Positions 28,180 through 37,648 of a stretch of DNA of 64,000 bases are shown here, piece by piece (the first letter of the stretch is position 1; every line of letters begins with the position of its first letter). The notes under the pieces were generated by a model. It was given only the letters and a program-made list of their open reading frames with translations. It searched no databases and was not told the origin of the DNA. The DNA lies in contig NZ_KZ819024.1 in assembly GCF_003115845.1 (NCBI RefSeq), positions 310,001 through 374,000 of the forward strand, given 5' to 3'. Made by a program: the position numbers and the translations under genes. Source of the DNA: Brenneria roseae subsp. roseae (GTDB lineage: Bacteria > Pseudomonadota > Gammaproteobacteria > Enterobacterales > Enterobacteriaceae).

Positions 28180-28610
28180 AGCAAAATCTCTCCAGTGTCA
28201 GGCTGCCAGGCAATACATCGTGGTTACCAGCATAGACATAATCGGCATCCCCGTTTTGGGAATGTTACCGCAAGGCCCGCGTCAGGTGAAGTGGAACGCC
28301 GTTTCATTGTCGACAGGCGCATTAAAGCACGCAACATTTTGCTAACTTCAGAAGTGAGCAGTGCGTCACAAATCCATAAAATTATAAATAACATATTGTT
28401 TAATATGAGCATTTAAAATGCTCCGGGCTTTGCTTTAGCGCAACATTCAGCATATTATTTTTGAAATCAGATTTCGTATATTGAAATTTAAAGTTGATTT
28501 AAACGCCGTTCTGCACGATGTCGCATTTCATGACAGGCGTTTCCCTGGCATGACGTTTCTACAATAGGGTATTGCGCCAATCGCGCATGCCGGACATAAG
28601 GGCGCATCAC
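28180..28610. promoter_or_regulatory. Divergent control region between yiaJ and the ABC operon
   Basis: This 431-base region separates yiaJ from the ABC transporter genes. It contains the proposed YiaJ operator at 28461-28493, an AT-rich stretch around it, and the imperfect inverted repeat TGTCGCATTTCATGACA near 28519. The operator is about 118 bases before the ATPase start and about 280 before the yiaJ start. No gene is visible. Confidence 0.6.
28461..28493 (+). promoter_or_regulatory. Proposed YiaJ operator, ABC operon copy
   Basis: The motif begins TTGAAA and ends in the 19-base block CGTATATTGAAATTTAAAG. The same arrangement, with the 19 bases identical and the same spacing, occurs upstream of yiaK at 33684-33716. 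Two copies in front of two units controlled by the local IclR-type repressor make an operator the simplest reading. Binding itself is inferred. Confidence 0.7.
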
Positions 28611-30140
28611 ATGAATCAGATTAACGATGAGCAACCCATATTAACGCTCAGCCATATTGTTAAACGCTTCGGTGGCAACGTGGCCGTCAACGACGTCAGC
28701 TTGCAGGTGCTGCCGGGAGAAGTGCTGGCCTTGCTGGGAGAAAACGGTGCGGGTAAATCGACCTTGATCAAGGTCCTCGCAGGCGTTTATCCACGCGACG
28801 GCGGCGATATCCGGTTTCAGGGCGCCAGCATAGCCTCCGCCGCCGCAATAAAAAGTGACAGCCGCCAGCCTATTGCTTTTATTCATCAGGATCTCGGTCT
28901 GATCGAATGGATGACCGTCGCGGAAAACATGGCGCTGGTGATGGGATTTCCACGTCGATTCGGCCTGATCGATTGGCGGGCGATCCGCCGTCGCGCCAGT
29001 CAGGCCTTACAGGATGTAGGGATCGAGTTGGATCCTGATGCTCGCGTATTCGAACTGTCGCGCACGGAGAAATCACTGCTGGCCATTGCCCGCGCCGTTG
29101 CGGTCAACGCCGAACTGCTGGTACTGGATGAACCTACCGCATCATTACCCGCCAACGACGTCCGGCACCTGTTTTCCGTGATCAATCGCCTGCGGGATAA
29201 AAAAGTCGGCATGATTTACGTGACCCACCGACTGGATGAAGTGATCGAAATCGCCGACCGGGTTTGCATCATGCGCGATGGGCGCTACGTGGCCGGCGGC
29301 AATACCGCCGACTACTCGCTGCGCGATCTGGTGCAGTTGATCGTCGGTGAAGCCATGCCTGGCGATCAGCGTGCGCCTTTGCCGGCACAACAGCCTCCCG
29401 TACTGACCGTCAGCGATGTCACCGTCGGCGATATCGGGCCGGTCAGCTTCACCCTGCAACCGGGGGAAATGCTGGCGCTGGCCGGATTACGCGGCGCCGG
29501 ACAGGAGGAGCTTGGCCGTTTGCTGTTCGGTTTGCGTAAACGCGATAGCGGAGCGATTCAATTTCGCAATGCGCCCTATCACGCAGATTCTCCACAGCAA
29601 GCGATGGCCCTCGGTGTTTCACTGGTTGCTGGCGACCGTACCAATGAAAGTCTGGTCATGTCGATGAGCGTGCGCGAAAACCTGTTTATCAACCCGTGCG
29701 CCAGCGGCCATCGGCTTTTTTCCGCCTATAGCCGCCGTGAGGAAATCGGCGCCAGCTGGTGGAAAGTCCAGTTATTCGATGTCAGGCCAAAGGACGTCAA
29801 CATCGACATCAGCGCCCTATCGGGGGGTAACCAGCAAAAAGTCGTGATGGCCCGCTGGATGCATCTGGGCGCACCGTTACTGATCCTTGAAGATCCCACG
29901 GCAGGCGTCGATGTCGGCGCCCGTGCCGAAATCTATCACCTATTAAATAAATCCCTGGCAGAAGGCGTCGCCGTATTGGTTATCTCCAATGATTTTGAAG
30001 AGATAGCCCATATCTGTAATCGCGCCTTGGTCTTCAACCGGGGAAAAGTTGTCGGCGAATTAAAAAATCAGCAGGTCTCGTTCGCCAATTTATTGGAACT
30101 GGCCTCCGCCAGCACCGGGGAAACGGCTACCACAGCCTAA
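28611..30140 (+). CDS. Sugar ABC transporter ATPase (RbsA/XylG type, two ABC domains)
   Basis: This 509-residue protein energises import of a sugar or sugar acid together with the next two genes. The N-terminal ABC domain has Walker A GENGAGKST at 43-51 and Walker B LLVLDEPTAS. The C-terminal domain has a degenerate Walker A (GLRGAGQEE), signature LSGGNQQKV, and Walker B written LLILEDPTAGVDVGAR, in which the usual Asp-Glu order is reversed. The degenerate second domain is usual for this subfamily. I start at the ATG at 28611 (MNQINDEQP); an upstream TTG would add 13 residues. The substrate is unknown; context suggests one that feeds the yia pathway. Confidence 0.9.
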   Translation: MNQINDEQPILTLSHIVKRFGGNVAVNDVSLQVLPGEVLALLGENGAGKSTLIKVLAGVYPRDGGDIRFQGASIASAAAIKSDSRQPIAFIHQDLGLIEWMTVAENMALVMGFPRRFGLIDWRAIRRRASQALQDVGIELDPDARVFELSRTEKSLLAIARAVAVNAELLVLDEPTASLPANDVRHLFSVINRLRDKKVGMIYVTHRLDEVIEIADRVCIMRDGRYVAGGNTADYSLRDLVQLIVGEAMPGDQRAPLPAQQPPVLTVSDVTVGDIGPVSFTLQPGEMLALAGLRGAGQEELGRLLFGLRKRDSGAIQFRNAPYHADSPQQAMALGVSLVAGDRTNESLVMSMSVRENLFINPCASGHRLFSAYSRREEIGASWWKVQLFDVRPKDVNIDISALSGGNQQKVVMARWMHLGAPLLILEDPTAGVDVGARAEIYHLLNKSLAEGVAVLVISNDFEEIAHICNRALVFNRGKVVGELKNQQVSFANLLELASASTGETATTA

Positions 30141-30277
30141 TCAGCAATAGGGAACGGACACAGACAGCCTGGGGGCGTAGACGCGTTACCCCAATCGTAT
30201 TCACCGTACGTGACGGTTGCCGTTAATACTCAGGCCACAGTGTCAGATAGCGCAGCCTATTGGAAGGAAAGAAAGTT

Positions 30278-31365
30278 ATGTCTAATAAAACGTCAGTAAA
30301 ATCAACGGCACTAGAGCAAAGAGTCAGCCTGGCGCAAGATGGAACCGGCCCATGGCTGATGCAAATTCTCACCCGCTATGGTCTGTTGTTGCTTTGCATC
30401 GCATTAGTCATTCTGTTTTCTCTGACAACACCGTCATTCGCTTCCATGCTGACGTTGCAGGCCATTCTGTCCAGTAAGGCGAAGATCGCTCTGCTGGCGT
30501 TGGCGGCAACCATTCCGATGATTGTCGGCAAAATCGATCTTAATGTCGGTTTCGGGATTGTGCTCTGGCATATTCTGGCCATCACGCTACAGGTTGAATA
30601 TGGCTTCTCGTGGCAGATGGCGGTACTCGCCGTACTGGCCATTTCAGCCTTGTATGGCTTGCTTAACGGTATTCTGGTGGCGCTGGCAGATATCGACAGT
30701 TTTGTTGCCACGCTGGGCTCCGGCACCGTGCTTTACGCCGTGGCGCTATGGCACTCCGGCGGCCGCCAAATCGTCGGCGACCTGCCTGATGCCTTCATTG
30801 CCCTGCATCACACTGAAATCGCAGGTATTCCCATCGTCGCATTTTATATCCTGCTGGTTGCCATCGTGCTATGGCTCATCACCGAACATACCCCGCTCGG
30901 CCGCTGTATGTACGCCGTCGGCGGCAACCCCGCAGCCGCGCGTCTGAACGGTATTTCCGTCAACCGTTTCACCATCGGCGCCTTTATCGCTTCCAGCGTT
31001 CTGACCGGTTTCAGCGGCGTACTGATCGCGGCGGAACAGGGCGTCGGACAGGCAAGCGTAGGTATGGATTACCTGTTGCCTGCGCTGGTCGGCGCTTTCC
31101 TTGGCAGTACCACCATTCGTCCGGGCCGGGTCAACGTCTGGGGAACGGTGGTCGGCATCGCGATCCTCGCGATCGGCATTGCCGGTATCCAGCAGTTCGG
31201 CGGCGAATTCTGGGTCGAACCGCTGTTTAACGGCGCAACATTACTGCTGTCGATCACGCTGGCCGGCTATGCCCAGCGCCGCAGGTTACTGAATCAAAAA
31301 GCGATACAACGCAGTCAGGCTAATAAAGCCGAAAATAACCATCAGGAAAAAAATAACCAGAACGC

Positions 31366-31375
<10 letters not shown>
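30278..31375 (+). CDS. Sugar ABC transporter permease (RbsC/BPD_transp_2 family)
   Basis: This is the single membrane subunit of the importer, 365 residues with about nine to ten hydrophobic segments. The family loop TPLGRCMYAVGGNPAAARLNGI and the PALVGAFLGSTTIRPGRVNVWGT block are typical of RbsC/AraH-like permeases. The ATG at 30278 follows GGAAGG; an in-frame start six codons upstream is less well placed. The C-terminal tail is hydrophilic (QANKAENNHQEKNNQ). Its last codons and the stop lie inside an ERIC element (31366-31492), so the native tail may have been changed by that insertion. Confidence 0.9.
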
Positions 31376-31492
<117 letters not shown>

Positions 31493-31516
31493 TACCCTAA
31501 TCAGGAGCACAACCCT

Positions 31517-32617
31517 ATGAAACGTTTTTGGATGTTACCGGGACTCACCACACTGTTACTGGTCAGTACGCCAACGTGGGCGGACGATTATCTTGAACAG
31601 GCGACCGCTGCCGTGGCGAAAGCCACCACCAGCGCCACACAGTGGGATGGCCCGACCGATGGTCCACAATTACAACCGAATAAAAAGATCATTTTCATTG
31701 CCTCTGATATGAAAAATGGTGGTGTTCAAGGCGTACAGCAGGGACTCAGTGAAGCGGCGAAAGCGGCGGGCTGGAAGCTGGATACGCTGGATGGCGGCGG
31801 CTCGGTGAAGGATCAGCTGGCATCGCTCAATCAGGCGATTGCCCAGAAACCGGACGGTATCGTCATCGGCGGCTGGAATCCAAACGTGGCAAAGATCCCG
31901 CTGAAGAAAGCCATTCAGCAAGGCATTGTTCTGACCGCCTGGCATGCCGTACCAGAACCGGGGCCGATTCCCAGCTACGACATTTTCTATAATGTCACCT
32001 CTGATTCCAATGATGTCGCGCGTATCGCCGCACAGTATGCGGTGGTGAAATCCGGCGGTAAGGCCAACGTACTGATTTTTACCGACTCGCTGTACCAAAT
32101 TGCCCTGGATAAAGCCAATGTGATGAAAGAGGAAATCGGTAAGTGCAGTGGTTGTAAGGTGCTGGAATTCATTGATACGCCGCTGGCGGATACCGCGAAC
32201 CGGATGCCGGCCATGACCTTCAGCCTGTTGCAGAAATACGGCGACACGTTCCAATACTCGTTGGCAATCAACGATCTGTATTTTGACTTTATGGCGCCGT
32301 CGTTGAAAACCGCAGGGAAAGGCGGCAAAAACGCCCCTTATAACATCTCCGCCGGAGACGGTTCCATTTCGGCTTACCAACGCATCCGTTCCGGCGATAG
32401 TCAGTCAGCAACCGTACCGGAACCGCTGAAGCTGCACGGTTGGCAACTGCTTGATGAATTCAATCGCGCCTTTACCAAACAGCCACCTTCAGGCTATGTC
32501 ACCCCTGCCCATCTCGTCACCGCCGAGAACATTGGCAGCGACGGCGGGGCCAATAACCTGTACGACCCTCAGAATGGTTACCAGGATCATTACAAAGCGA
32601 TCTGGGGCGTGAAGTAA
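31517..32617 (+). CDS. Periplasmic sugar-binding protein of the ABC importer
   Basis: This 366-residue protein has a signal peptide (MKRFWMLPGLTTLLLVSTPTWA), then a type I periplasmic binding fold (Peripla_BP_4, relatives of RbsB and YtfQ). Visible blocks are KKIIFIASDMKNGGVQGVQQGLSEAAKAAGW, QKPDGIVIGGWNP and NVLIFTDSLYQIALDKA. C149-type paired cysteines appear as CSGCKVLEF. The ATG at 31517 follows CAGGAG. The ligand cannot be read from sequence. The gene order ATPase, permease, binding protein, lactonase, next to a YiaJ repressor, suggests a lactone or sugar acid related to ascorbate. Confidence 0.88.
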   Translation: MKRFWMLPGLTTLLLVSTPTWADDYLEQATAAVAKATTSATQWDGPTDGPQLQPNKKIIFIASDMKNGGVQGVQQGLSEAAKAAGWKLDTLDGGGSVKDQLASLNQAIAQKPDGIVIGGWNPNVAKIPLKKAIQQGIVLTAWHAVPEPGPIPSYDIFYNVTSDSNDVARIAAQYAVVKSGGKANVLIFTDSLYQIALDKANVMKEEIGKCSGCKVLEFIDTPLADTANRMPAMTFSLLQKYGDTFQYSLAINDLYFDFMAPSLKTAGKGGKNAPYNISAGDGSISAYQRIRSGDSQSATVPEPLKLHGWQLLDEFNRAFTKQPPSGYVTPAHLVTAENIGSDGGANNLYDPQNGYQDHYKAIWGVK

Positions 32618-32630
32618 GCGAGGACGTGAC

Positions 32631-33473
32631 ATGAGCGCACAGCAACTTGAGCAACTGTGTTCGCCGGCTATCTGGGCCGAAGGTCCGGTATGGCTGCCGC
32701 AGCAGGATGCCGTGATATTCAGCGATGTGAAAGGCAATCGTATGTTCCGCTGGTCGCGTAATGGGGAGCTGAGCCTGTGGCGCTCCCCTTCCCACTATGC
32801 CAACGGCAATGCGGTTGATGCACAAGGACGCCTGGTGAGCTGCGAACACGGACGGCGCTGTATCAGCCGTAGCGAAAGCAATGGCGACATTACCGTGCTG
32901 GTTGACAGAATAGATGGCAAACGTTTCAACTCGCCGAACGACCTGGTGGTGCGATCCGACGGTACTATCTGGTTCACCGATCCTCCTTACGGCATCACGA
33001 GTGACGAGGAGGGATATAAATCGGAAAGTCAGGTGATCGGCTGCTATCTCTACTGCTTCGATCCGCAAACAGGCTCGCTGGAGATTGCCGCCAGCGACCT
33101 GCAAAGGCCAAACGGTCTGGCGTTTTCACCCGATGAAACGCTGATGTATGTCGCCGATATGTCGATTGTCGATTTCCCTACTCTCGGCCGCAGTGAACTT
33201 CGGGTTTATCCGGTCGAAGGACATCGGCTGGGGACGGGTAAACACTTTGCTCCCGTTTATCCCGGTTTTCCAGACGGCTTTTGCGTGGATAAGGCGGGTA
33301 ACCTGTTTTGCAGCTGTGCGGACGGTGTACTCATCTTTAATCCTCAGGGCGAACGGATCGGCAAAATCAACGTACCGGAGCGGGTTTCCAACTGCACGCT
33401 GGGTGGTTCGGCAGGAAATGAACTGTACATCACGGCAACCACGTCGCTATACCGTTTGCGGTTAGACGGATGA
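32631..33473 (+). CDS. SMP-30/gluconolactonase family lactonase
   Basis: This 280-residue cytoplasmic protein is a six-bladed beta-propeller of the SMP-30/gluconolactonase/LRE family, which opens sugar lactones with a divalent metal. The metal ligands of characterised members correspond to E17 (WAEGPVW), N161 (QRPNGLAFSPDE) and D215 (GFPDGFCVD); the substrate-contact asparagine appears as N103 (FNSPNDLVV). All are intact. It starts 13 bases after the binding-protein stop and so belongs to the ABC operon. I infer that it hydrolyses the imported lactone to an acid used by YiaK. The true substrate is not shown by the sequence. Confidence 0.88.
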   Translation: MSAQQLEQLCSPAIWAEGPVWLPQQDAVIFSDVKGNRMFRWSRNGELSLWRSPSHYANGNAVDAQGRLVSCEHGRRCISRSESNGDITVLVDRIDGKRFNSPNDLVVRSDGTIWFTDPPYGITSDEEGYKSESQVIGCYLYCFDPQTGSLEIAASDLQRPNGLAFSPDETLMYVADMSIVDFPTLGRSELRVYPVEGHRLGTGKHFAPVYPGFPDGFCVDKAGNLFCSCADGVLIFNPQGERIGKINVPERVSNCTLGGSAGNELYITATTSLYRLRLDG

Positions 33474-33683
33474 CGATCTCGCCAGCAAACGTCACTTTGT
33501 GACAGAGCGGATTCGCAGGACGGGCTATGCAATGTAGCCGGTTCTGCTGCGCCCGAAACGCATCCACGCGGCAAAATGCGGCATGGGTCACAAAGTAACG
33601 AGATTAATTTAATCATTTGTTTTACAAGAATAATTTTATTTGGTCGTGCTTTGACTTCACTTCTGCTCAGGTATAGGATTTAT

Positions 33684-33716
33684 TTGAAACGCAATTCCGT
33701 ATATTGAAATTTAAAG
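33684..33716 (+). promoter_or_regulatory. Proposed YiaJ operator, yiaK copy
   Basis: This copy begins TTGAAACGCAATTC and ends with the same 19 bases, CGTATATTGAAATTTAAAG, found at 28475-28493. It ends 39 bases before the yiaK start codon, a position that fits repression. Match and placement are seen; the protein that binds is inferred. Confidence 0.7.
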
Positions 33717-33755
33717 AACACAAAGCACACTAACACGCTACAACGGAGACCCGTC

Positions 33756-34754
33756 ATGAGGGTGAGCTACAACGATCTAAAACAGGAATTCAAACGCGTG
33801 TTGCTGGCACGAAATGTCGCGGAGCACACCGCTGAAGCCTGCGCCGAAATGTTTGCCGAAACCTCTGCAAGCGGCGTCTACTCACATGGCGTCAACCGCT
33901 TCCCGCGTTTTATTCAGCAACTGGATGCCGGGGATATCATTCCCGATGCGGAACCAGGCAAATTGCTTTCACTCGGCGCTATCGAACAGTGGGATGCGCA
34001 TCAGGGCATCGGTAATCTCACGGCGCGCAAAATGATGGATCGCGCCATGGCGCTGGCTGACGATCATGGCATCGGACTGGTTGCACTGCGTAATGCCAAC
34101 CACTGGATGCGTGGCGGCGGCTACGGCTGGCAGGCCGCGGAAAAAGGCTATATCGGTATTTGCTGGACCAACTCGATAGCCGTTATGCCGCCGTGGGGCT
34201 CCAAAGAATGCCGTATCGGCACTAACCCCTTGATCGTCGCCGTTCCGGGCAATCCAATCACCATGGTGGATATGTCGATGTCGATGTTCTCCTATGGCGC
34301 GCTGGAAATAAACCGGCTGGCAGGTAAATCGCTGCCGGTAGACGGAGGTTTCGACAACGATGGCAACCTGACGCGCGATCCCGCGATTATCGAAAAGAAC
34401 CGCCGCATCCTGCCGATGGGCTACTGGAAAGGTTCCGCGCTCTCAATCGTGCTGGATATGATCGCCACACTGCTTTCCGGCGGCGCTTCTGTTGCGGACG
34501 TTACCGAAGATAACCGCGATGAATACGGTATTTCACAAGTTTTCATTGCGATTGATATTGAACGGGTGATTGACGGGAAAACCCGTGACGAAAAGCTGCA
34601 ACGCATTATGGATTATGTCACCAGTGCGGAACGCGCCAACCCGGATGTCGCCATCAGGCTGCCGGGTCACAAATTCCCACGCATCCATGCTGAAAACATG
34701 CGCGATGGTATCCCGGTCGATGAGCGGGTATGGGCAAAAATTCAGGCGCTTTGA
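33756..34754 (+). CDS. yiaK: 2,3-diketo-L-gulonate reductase
   Basis: YiaK (DlgD) reduces 2,3-diketo-L-gulonate to 3-keto-L-gulonate with NADH. It belongs to the malate/L-lactate dehydrogenase type 2 family. The 332 residues equal K-12 YiaK. The catalytic histidine is H44 in [13 protein letters not shown], and the family blocks [28 protein letters not shown] and [21 protein letters not shown] are present. It is the first gene of the second transcription unit, preceded by the proposed YiaJ operator. yiaL follows after 32 bases. Confidence 0.95.
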   Translation: MRVSYNDLKQEFKRVLLARNVAEHTAEACAEMFAETSASGVYSHGVNRFPRFIQQLDAGDIIPDAEPGKLLSLGAIEQWDAHQGIGNLTARKMMDRAMALADDHGIGLVALRNANHWMRGGGYGWQAAEKGYIGICWTNSIAVMPPWGSKECRIGTNPLIVAVPGNPITMVDMSMSMFSYGALEINRLAGKSLPVDGGFDNDGNLTRDPAIIEKNRRILPMGYWKGSALSIVLDMIATLLSGGASVADVTEDNRDEYGISQVFIAIDIERVIDGKTRDEKLQRIMDYVTSAERANPDVAIRLPGHKFPRIHAENMRDGIPVDERVWAKIQAL

Positions 34755-34786
34755 TACATCCAGATGTCCTGGCTAAGGAGAAGTTC

Positions 34787-35260
34787 ATGATTTTCGGTCA
34801 TATCGACAATACGTTTTCCGCACAGCATCCCGAACCGATCGCTCGCGCTATCGCGTATCTGCAACGCACCGACTTCACCGCCATGCCGACTGGACGCCAT
34901 ATCGATGAGGAAACCGGTTATGTAGTACAGGTGCTGGACTTGCACACCCAGCCCAAAAACGACCTGCACCCTGAAGTACATCGTAAAAACATTGACGTGC
35001 AATTTTTGATTAGCGGAACTGAATGCATTGGCGTGGCGGCGGATAACGGTAACAACGTTATTCAGGAAGACTTGCTTGAACAGCGCGATATCCTTTTTTA
35101 TCAGGATGTTGACGACGAATCCTGGCTGACCATGCGGCCAGGCAATTTCGCCGTGTTTTTCCCTCAGGATGTGCATCGCCCGGCCTGCATCGACCAGCAG
35201 CCCTGCGCGATCCGTAAAGTGGTGGTGAAAATACCGATGACACTATTTAACGTCCAATAA
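34787..35260 (+). CDS. yiaL: YhcH/YjgK/YiaL family protein (DUF386)
   Basis: YiaL is a 157-residue cupin-like protein of the YhcH/EbgC family. Its role in this pathway is not established; some relatives are sugar anomerases or affect beta-linked sugar metabolism. Conserved histidines and acidic residues appear in LDLHTQPKNDLHPEVHRKNIDVQFLISG and VFFPQDVHRPACI, probably for metal binding. The ATG at 34787 follows AAGGAG. In K-12 the TRAP transporter genes yiaMNO come next; here they are replaced by about 240 bases without a transporter. Confidence 0.92.
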   Translation: MIFGHIDNTFSAQHPEPIARAIAYLQRTDFTAMPTGRHIDEETGYVVQVLDLHTQPKNDLHPEVHRKNIDVQFLISGTECIGVAADNGNNVIQEDLLEQRDILFYQDVDDESWLTMRPGNFAVFFPQDVHRPACIDQQPCAIRKVVVKIPMTLFNVQ

Positions 35261-35407
35261 TCCATCAATCCCGCTGTGTCAACCAACAGCAACACATGTC
35301 CTCGGGCATGTGCGGGGGCTTCTACGCGCCGCAAAAAGACCAACAGGGAAACCGCGGCCCCCGGAACGTGAAGACGAAGGGCATAGCTTATTGAAAGGTA
35401 TAGCGAT

Positions 35408-35503
35408 ATGAATACAGCCTCTGTTTCTGCCATTGTGGCGCTCGCCGCCATTCTCTCCATGCTGCCACCGCCGCACAGCAACCAACTCGCGGAGACAGCA
35501 TGA
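35408..35503 (+). CDS. Possible 31-residue hydrophobic peptide before lyxK
   Basis: A 31-codon frame starts at an ATG preceded by a weak AAAGG and ends in TGA overlapping the lyxK start as ATGA. The first half is hydrophobic and alanine-rich (SAIVALAAILSML). It sits where K-12 has yiaMNO. It could be a small membrane peptide, a leader for translational coupling, or the remnant of a lost transporter gene. I recognise no homologue, so the call is weak. Confidence 0.3.
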   Translation: MNTASVSAIVALAAILSMLPPPHSNQLAETA

Positions 35504-36981
35504 TGGAATATTGGCTGGGACTGGACTGCGGCGGCACCTTCATCAAAGCCGGCCTGTATGACCGCACTGGTGCGGAGTTGGGTATCGCCCGAAAAAATCT
35601 CGACATTATCGCACCGCAGCCGGGATGGGCGGAACGTGATATGCCTGCGCTATGGCAAACCGCTGCCAGCGTCATCCGCGATCTACTTGGCATCACGGGC
35701 GTCAGCGCCTCCGCTATCGTCGCCGTGGGCATTTCCGCTCAGGGAAAAGGATTGTTTCTGTTGGATAAACAGGGACTACCGCTGGGTCACGCCATACTGT
35801 CTTCCGATCAGCGTGCATTGGCGTTGGTGCAAAGCTGGCAGCAGGCAGGAATGCCACAGGCGCTCTATCCACAAACCCGTCAAACGCTGTGGACGGGCCA
35901 TCCGGTATCGCTGCTGCGCTGGATAAAACTGCACCAGCCGGAACGCTATCAGCGGACAGGCAGCGTATTAATGGCCCACGACTACCTGCGCTATTGCCTG
36001 ACCGGAGAGCTGGCCTGCGAAGAAACCAATATTTCTGAATCCAACCTGTATCAGATGGCGTCGGGCCGTTATGACCCGGCGCTGGCAGAACAGTTGGAGA
36101 TTGGTGAAATATTCGGGGCATTGCCCCCCCTCGTCGGCTCTGCCGATATCGCCGGACGGGTAAGCGCTCCCGCGGCAGACGCCACCGGATTATTACCGGG
36201 TACGCCGGTTGTCGGCGGCCTGTTCGACGTGGTTTCCACCGCACTGTGCGCCGGATTGCAGGATGAAACCCGGCTGAATGCGGTAATGGGCACCTGGTCG
36301 GTGACCAGCGGTATTACCGATACCATTCAGGACGGCTATGCGCACCCGTTTGTCTATGGCCGACATGCCGAGGCCGGTAAATACATCATCCATGAAGCCA
36401 GCCCCACTTCTGCGGCCAACCTGGAATGGTTTTGCCGCCAGTGGGGGCTGAATGACTACGCCCAGCTTAATCAATGGGTTGCCGCGCTGCCCAAGGCCGG
36501 CAGCACCCTGCTGTTTGCTCCTTTCCTCTATGGCTCCAATGCGGGATTGGGCCTCAGCGCCAGTTTCTATGGCATGCAGGCTTTCCACCAGCGCGAGCAT
36601 CTGGTTCAGGCGATTTATGAAGGGGTGGTGTTCTGCCACATGACCCATCTGTATCGCATGCTGCAACGTTTCCCGCAGGTCAACGCGCTGCGGGTGACGG
36701 GCGGCCCGGCCAAATCCGCCCCGTGGATGCAGATGTTTGCCGATATCAGCGGCTTGCCCGTCGAGCTGCCGCAAATCGAGGAAACCGGCTGTCTGGGCGC
36801 CGCCATGGCAGCGATGGTCGGCAGCGGCGTATTTCATGACTTTACCCACGCCCAGCGCGATCTGGCTCCGCGCATTGAAAGGGTTTTACCCGATGAACAG
36901 GCCCGAGCGGCTTATCACACCAAGCATCAGCATTATCAGGCACTGGTTTCGGCGCTAAACACGCTGCAAACCAGCCGGTAA
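35500..36981 (+). CDS. lyxK: FGGY-family sugar kinase LyxK (YiaP)
   Basis: LyxK phosphorylates L-xylulose and, in the YiaK pathway, 3-keto-L-gulonate to its 6-phosphate. The 493-residue product (498 in K-12) is an FGGY kinase with LGLDCGGTFIKAG at the start, the GISAQGKGLFLLD block, the phosphate loop region GGLFDVVSTALCAGLQDE, and VTGGPAKSAPWMQMFADI near the end. Two adjacent ATG codons lie at the start; the first gives the K-12 length of the N-terminus and has GGAG upstream. It begins overlapping the small upstream frame and is followed by yiaQ after nine bases. Confidence 0.93.
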   Translation: MMEYWLGLDCGGTFIKAGLYDRTGAELGIARKNLDIIAPQPGWAERDMPALWQTAASVIRDLLGITGVSASAIVAVGISAQGKGLFLLDKQGLPLGHAILSSDQRALALVQSWQQAGMPQALYPQTRQTLWTGHPVSLLRWIKLHQPERYQRTGSVLMAHDYLRYCLTGELACEETNISESNLYQMASGRYDPALAEQLEIGEIFGALPPLVGSADIAGRVSAPAADATGLLPGTPVVGGLFDVVSTALCAGLQDETRLNAVMGTWSVTSGITDTIQDGYAHPFVYGRHAEAGKYIIHEASPTSAANLEWFCRQWGLNDYAQLNQWVAALPKAGSTLLFAPFLYGSNAGLGLSASFYGMQAFHQREHLVQAIYEGVVFCHMTHLYRMLQRFPQVNALRVTGGPAKSAPWMQMFADISGLPVELPQIEETGCLGAAMAAMVGSGVFHDFTHAQRDLAPRIERVLPDEQARAAYHTKHQHYQALVSALNTLQTSR

Positions 36982-36990
36982 GGAGACGTT

Positions 36991-37647
36991 ATGAACATAA
37001 AACCGCGCCTGCAACTGGCGCTCGACCATACCCGGCTGGATGCCGCGCTACAGACGGTGGCACTGCTTCACCCACACGTAGATATCATCGAAGCCGGCAC
37101 CATCCTGTGCATCAGCGCCGGTATTCAGGCGGTACATACGCTGCGAGAACGCTGCCCGTCACACCTGCTGGTTGCAGATCTGAAAGTGGCCGATGCCGGC
37201 GGCACGCTGGCGGAACAAGCGTTTTCTCACGGAGCCAACTGGATGACCGTTATCTGCGCCGCACCCTTGCCAACCATGGCCAGCGCACTGGAGATCGCCG
37301 AACGCTATCAGGGAGAAATCCAGATCGAGCTGTTCGGACGCTGGACGCTGGAAGATGCCAAAGCGTGGCACAATCTGGGGATCAAGCAGGCCATTTATCA
37401 CCGGGGACGTGATGCGCAGGCCAGTGGACAAACCTGGGGCCAGCAGGATCTCGACACCATGAAAGCGTTGTCCGATCTCGGTATCGAACTCTCCATCACC
37501 GGCGGTATTACGCCAGCCGATTTACCGCTGTTCAAAGACATTGCCGTTACTGCTTTTATTGCCGGGCGCGCGCTGGCGGAAGCGCCCGATCCCGTAAGCG
37601 CCGCACGTCAGTTTCACACCGCCATTGCCGCGATCTGGGGAAATTAA
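36991..37647 (+). CDS. yiaQ: 3-keto-L-gulonate-6-phosphate decarboxylase
   Basis: YiaQ (SgbH) decarboxylates 3-keto-L-gulonate 6-phosphate to L-xylulose 5-phosphate. It is a TIM barrel of the orotidine monophosphate decarboxylase suprafamily. The 218-residue product (220 in K-12) has D12 in LALDHT, E34 in IEAGT, and the D-x-K-x-x-D motif at 63-68 in VADLKVADAGG. The C-terminal SITGGITPADLPLFKDI forms the phosphate site. The ribosome site overlaps the lyxK end (AAGGAG). Confidence 0.95.
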   Translation: MNIKPRLQLALDHTRLDAALQTVALLHPHVDIIEAGTILCISAGIQAVHTLRERCPSHLLVADLKVADAGGTLAEQAFSHGANWMTVICAAPLPTMASALEIAERYQGEIQIELFGRWTLEDAKAWHNLGIKQAIYHRGRDAQASGQTWGQQDLDTMKALSDLGIELSITGGITPADLPLFKDIAVTAFIAGRALAEAPDPVSAARQFHTAIAAIWGN

Positions 37648-37648
37648 C

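Noticed and set aside
33640-33665. CRP-like site upstream of yiaK
   Set aside because: GTG and CAC half sites are separated by nine bases instead of eight and the flanks do not match.
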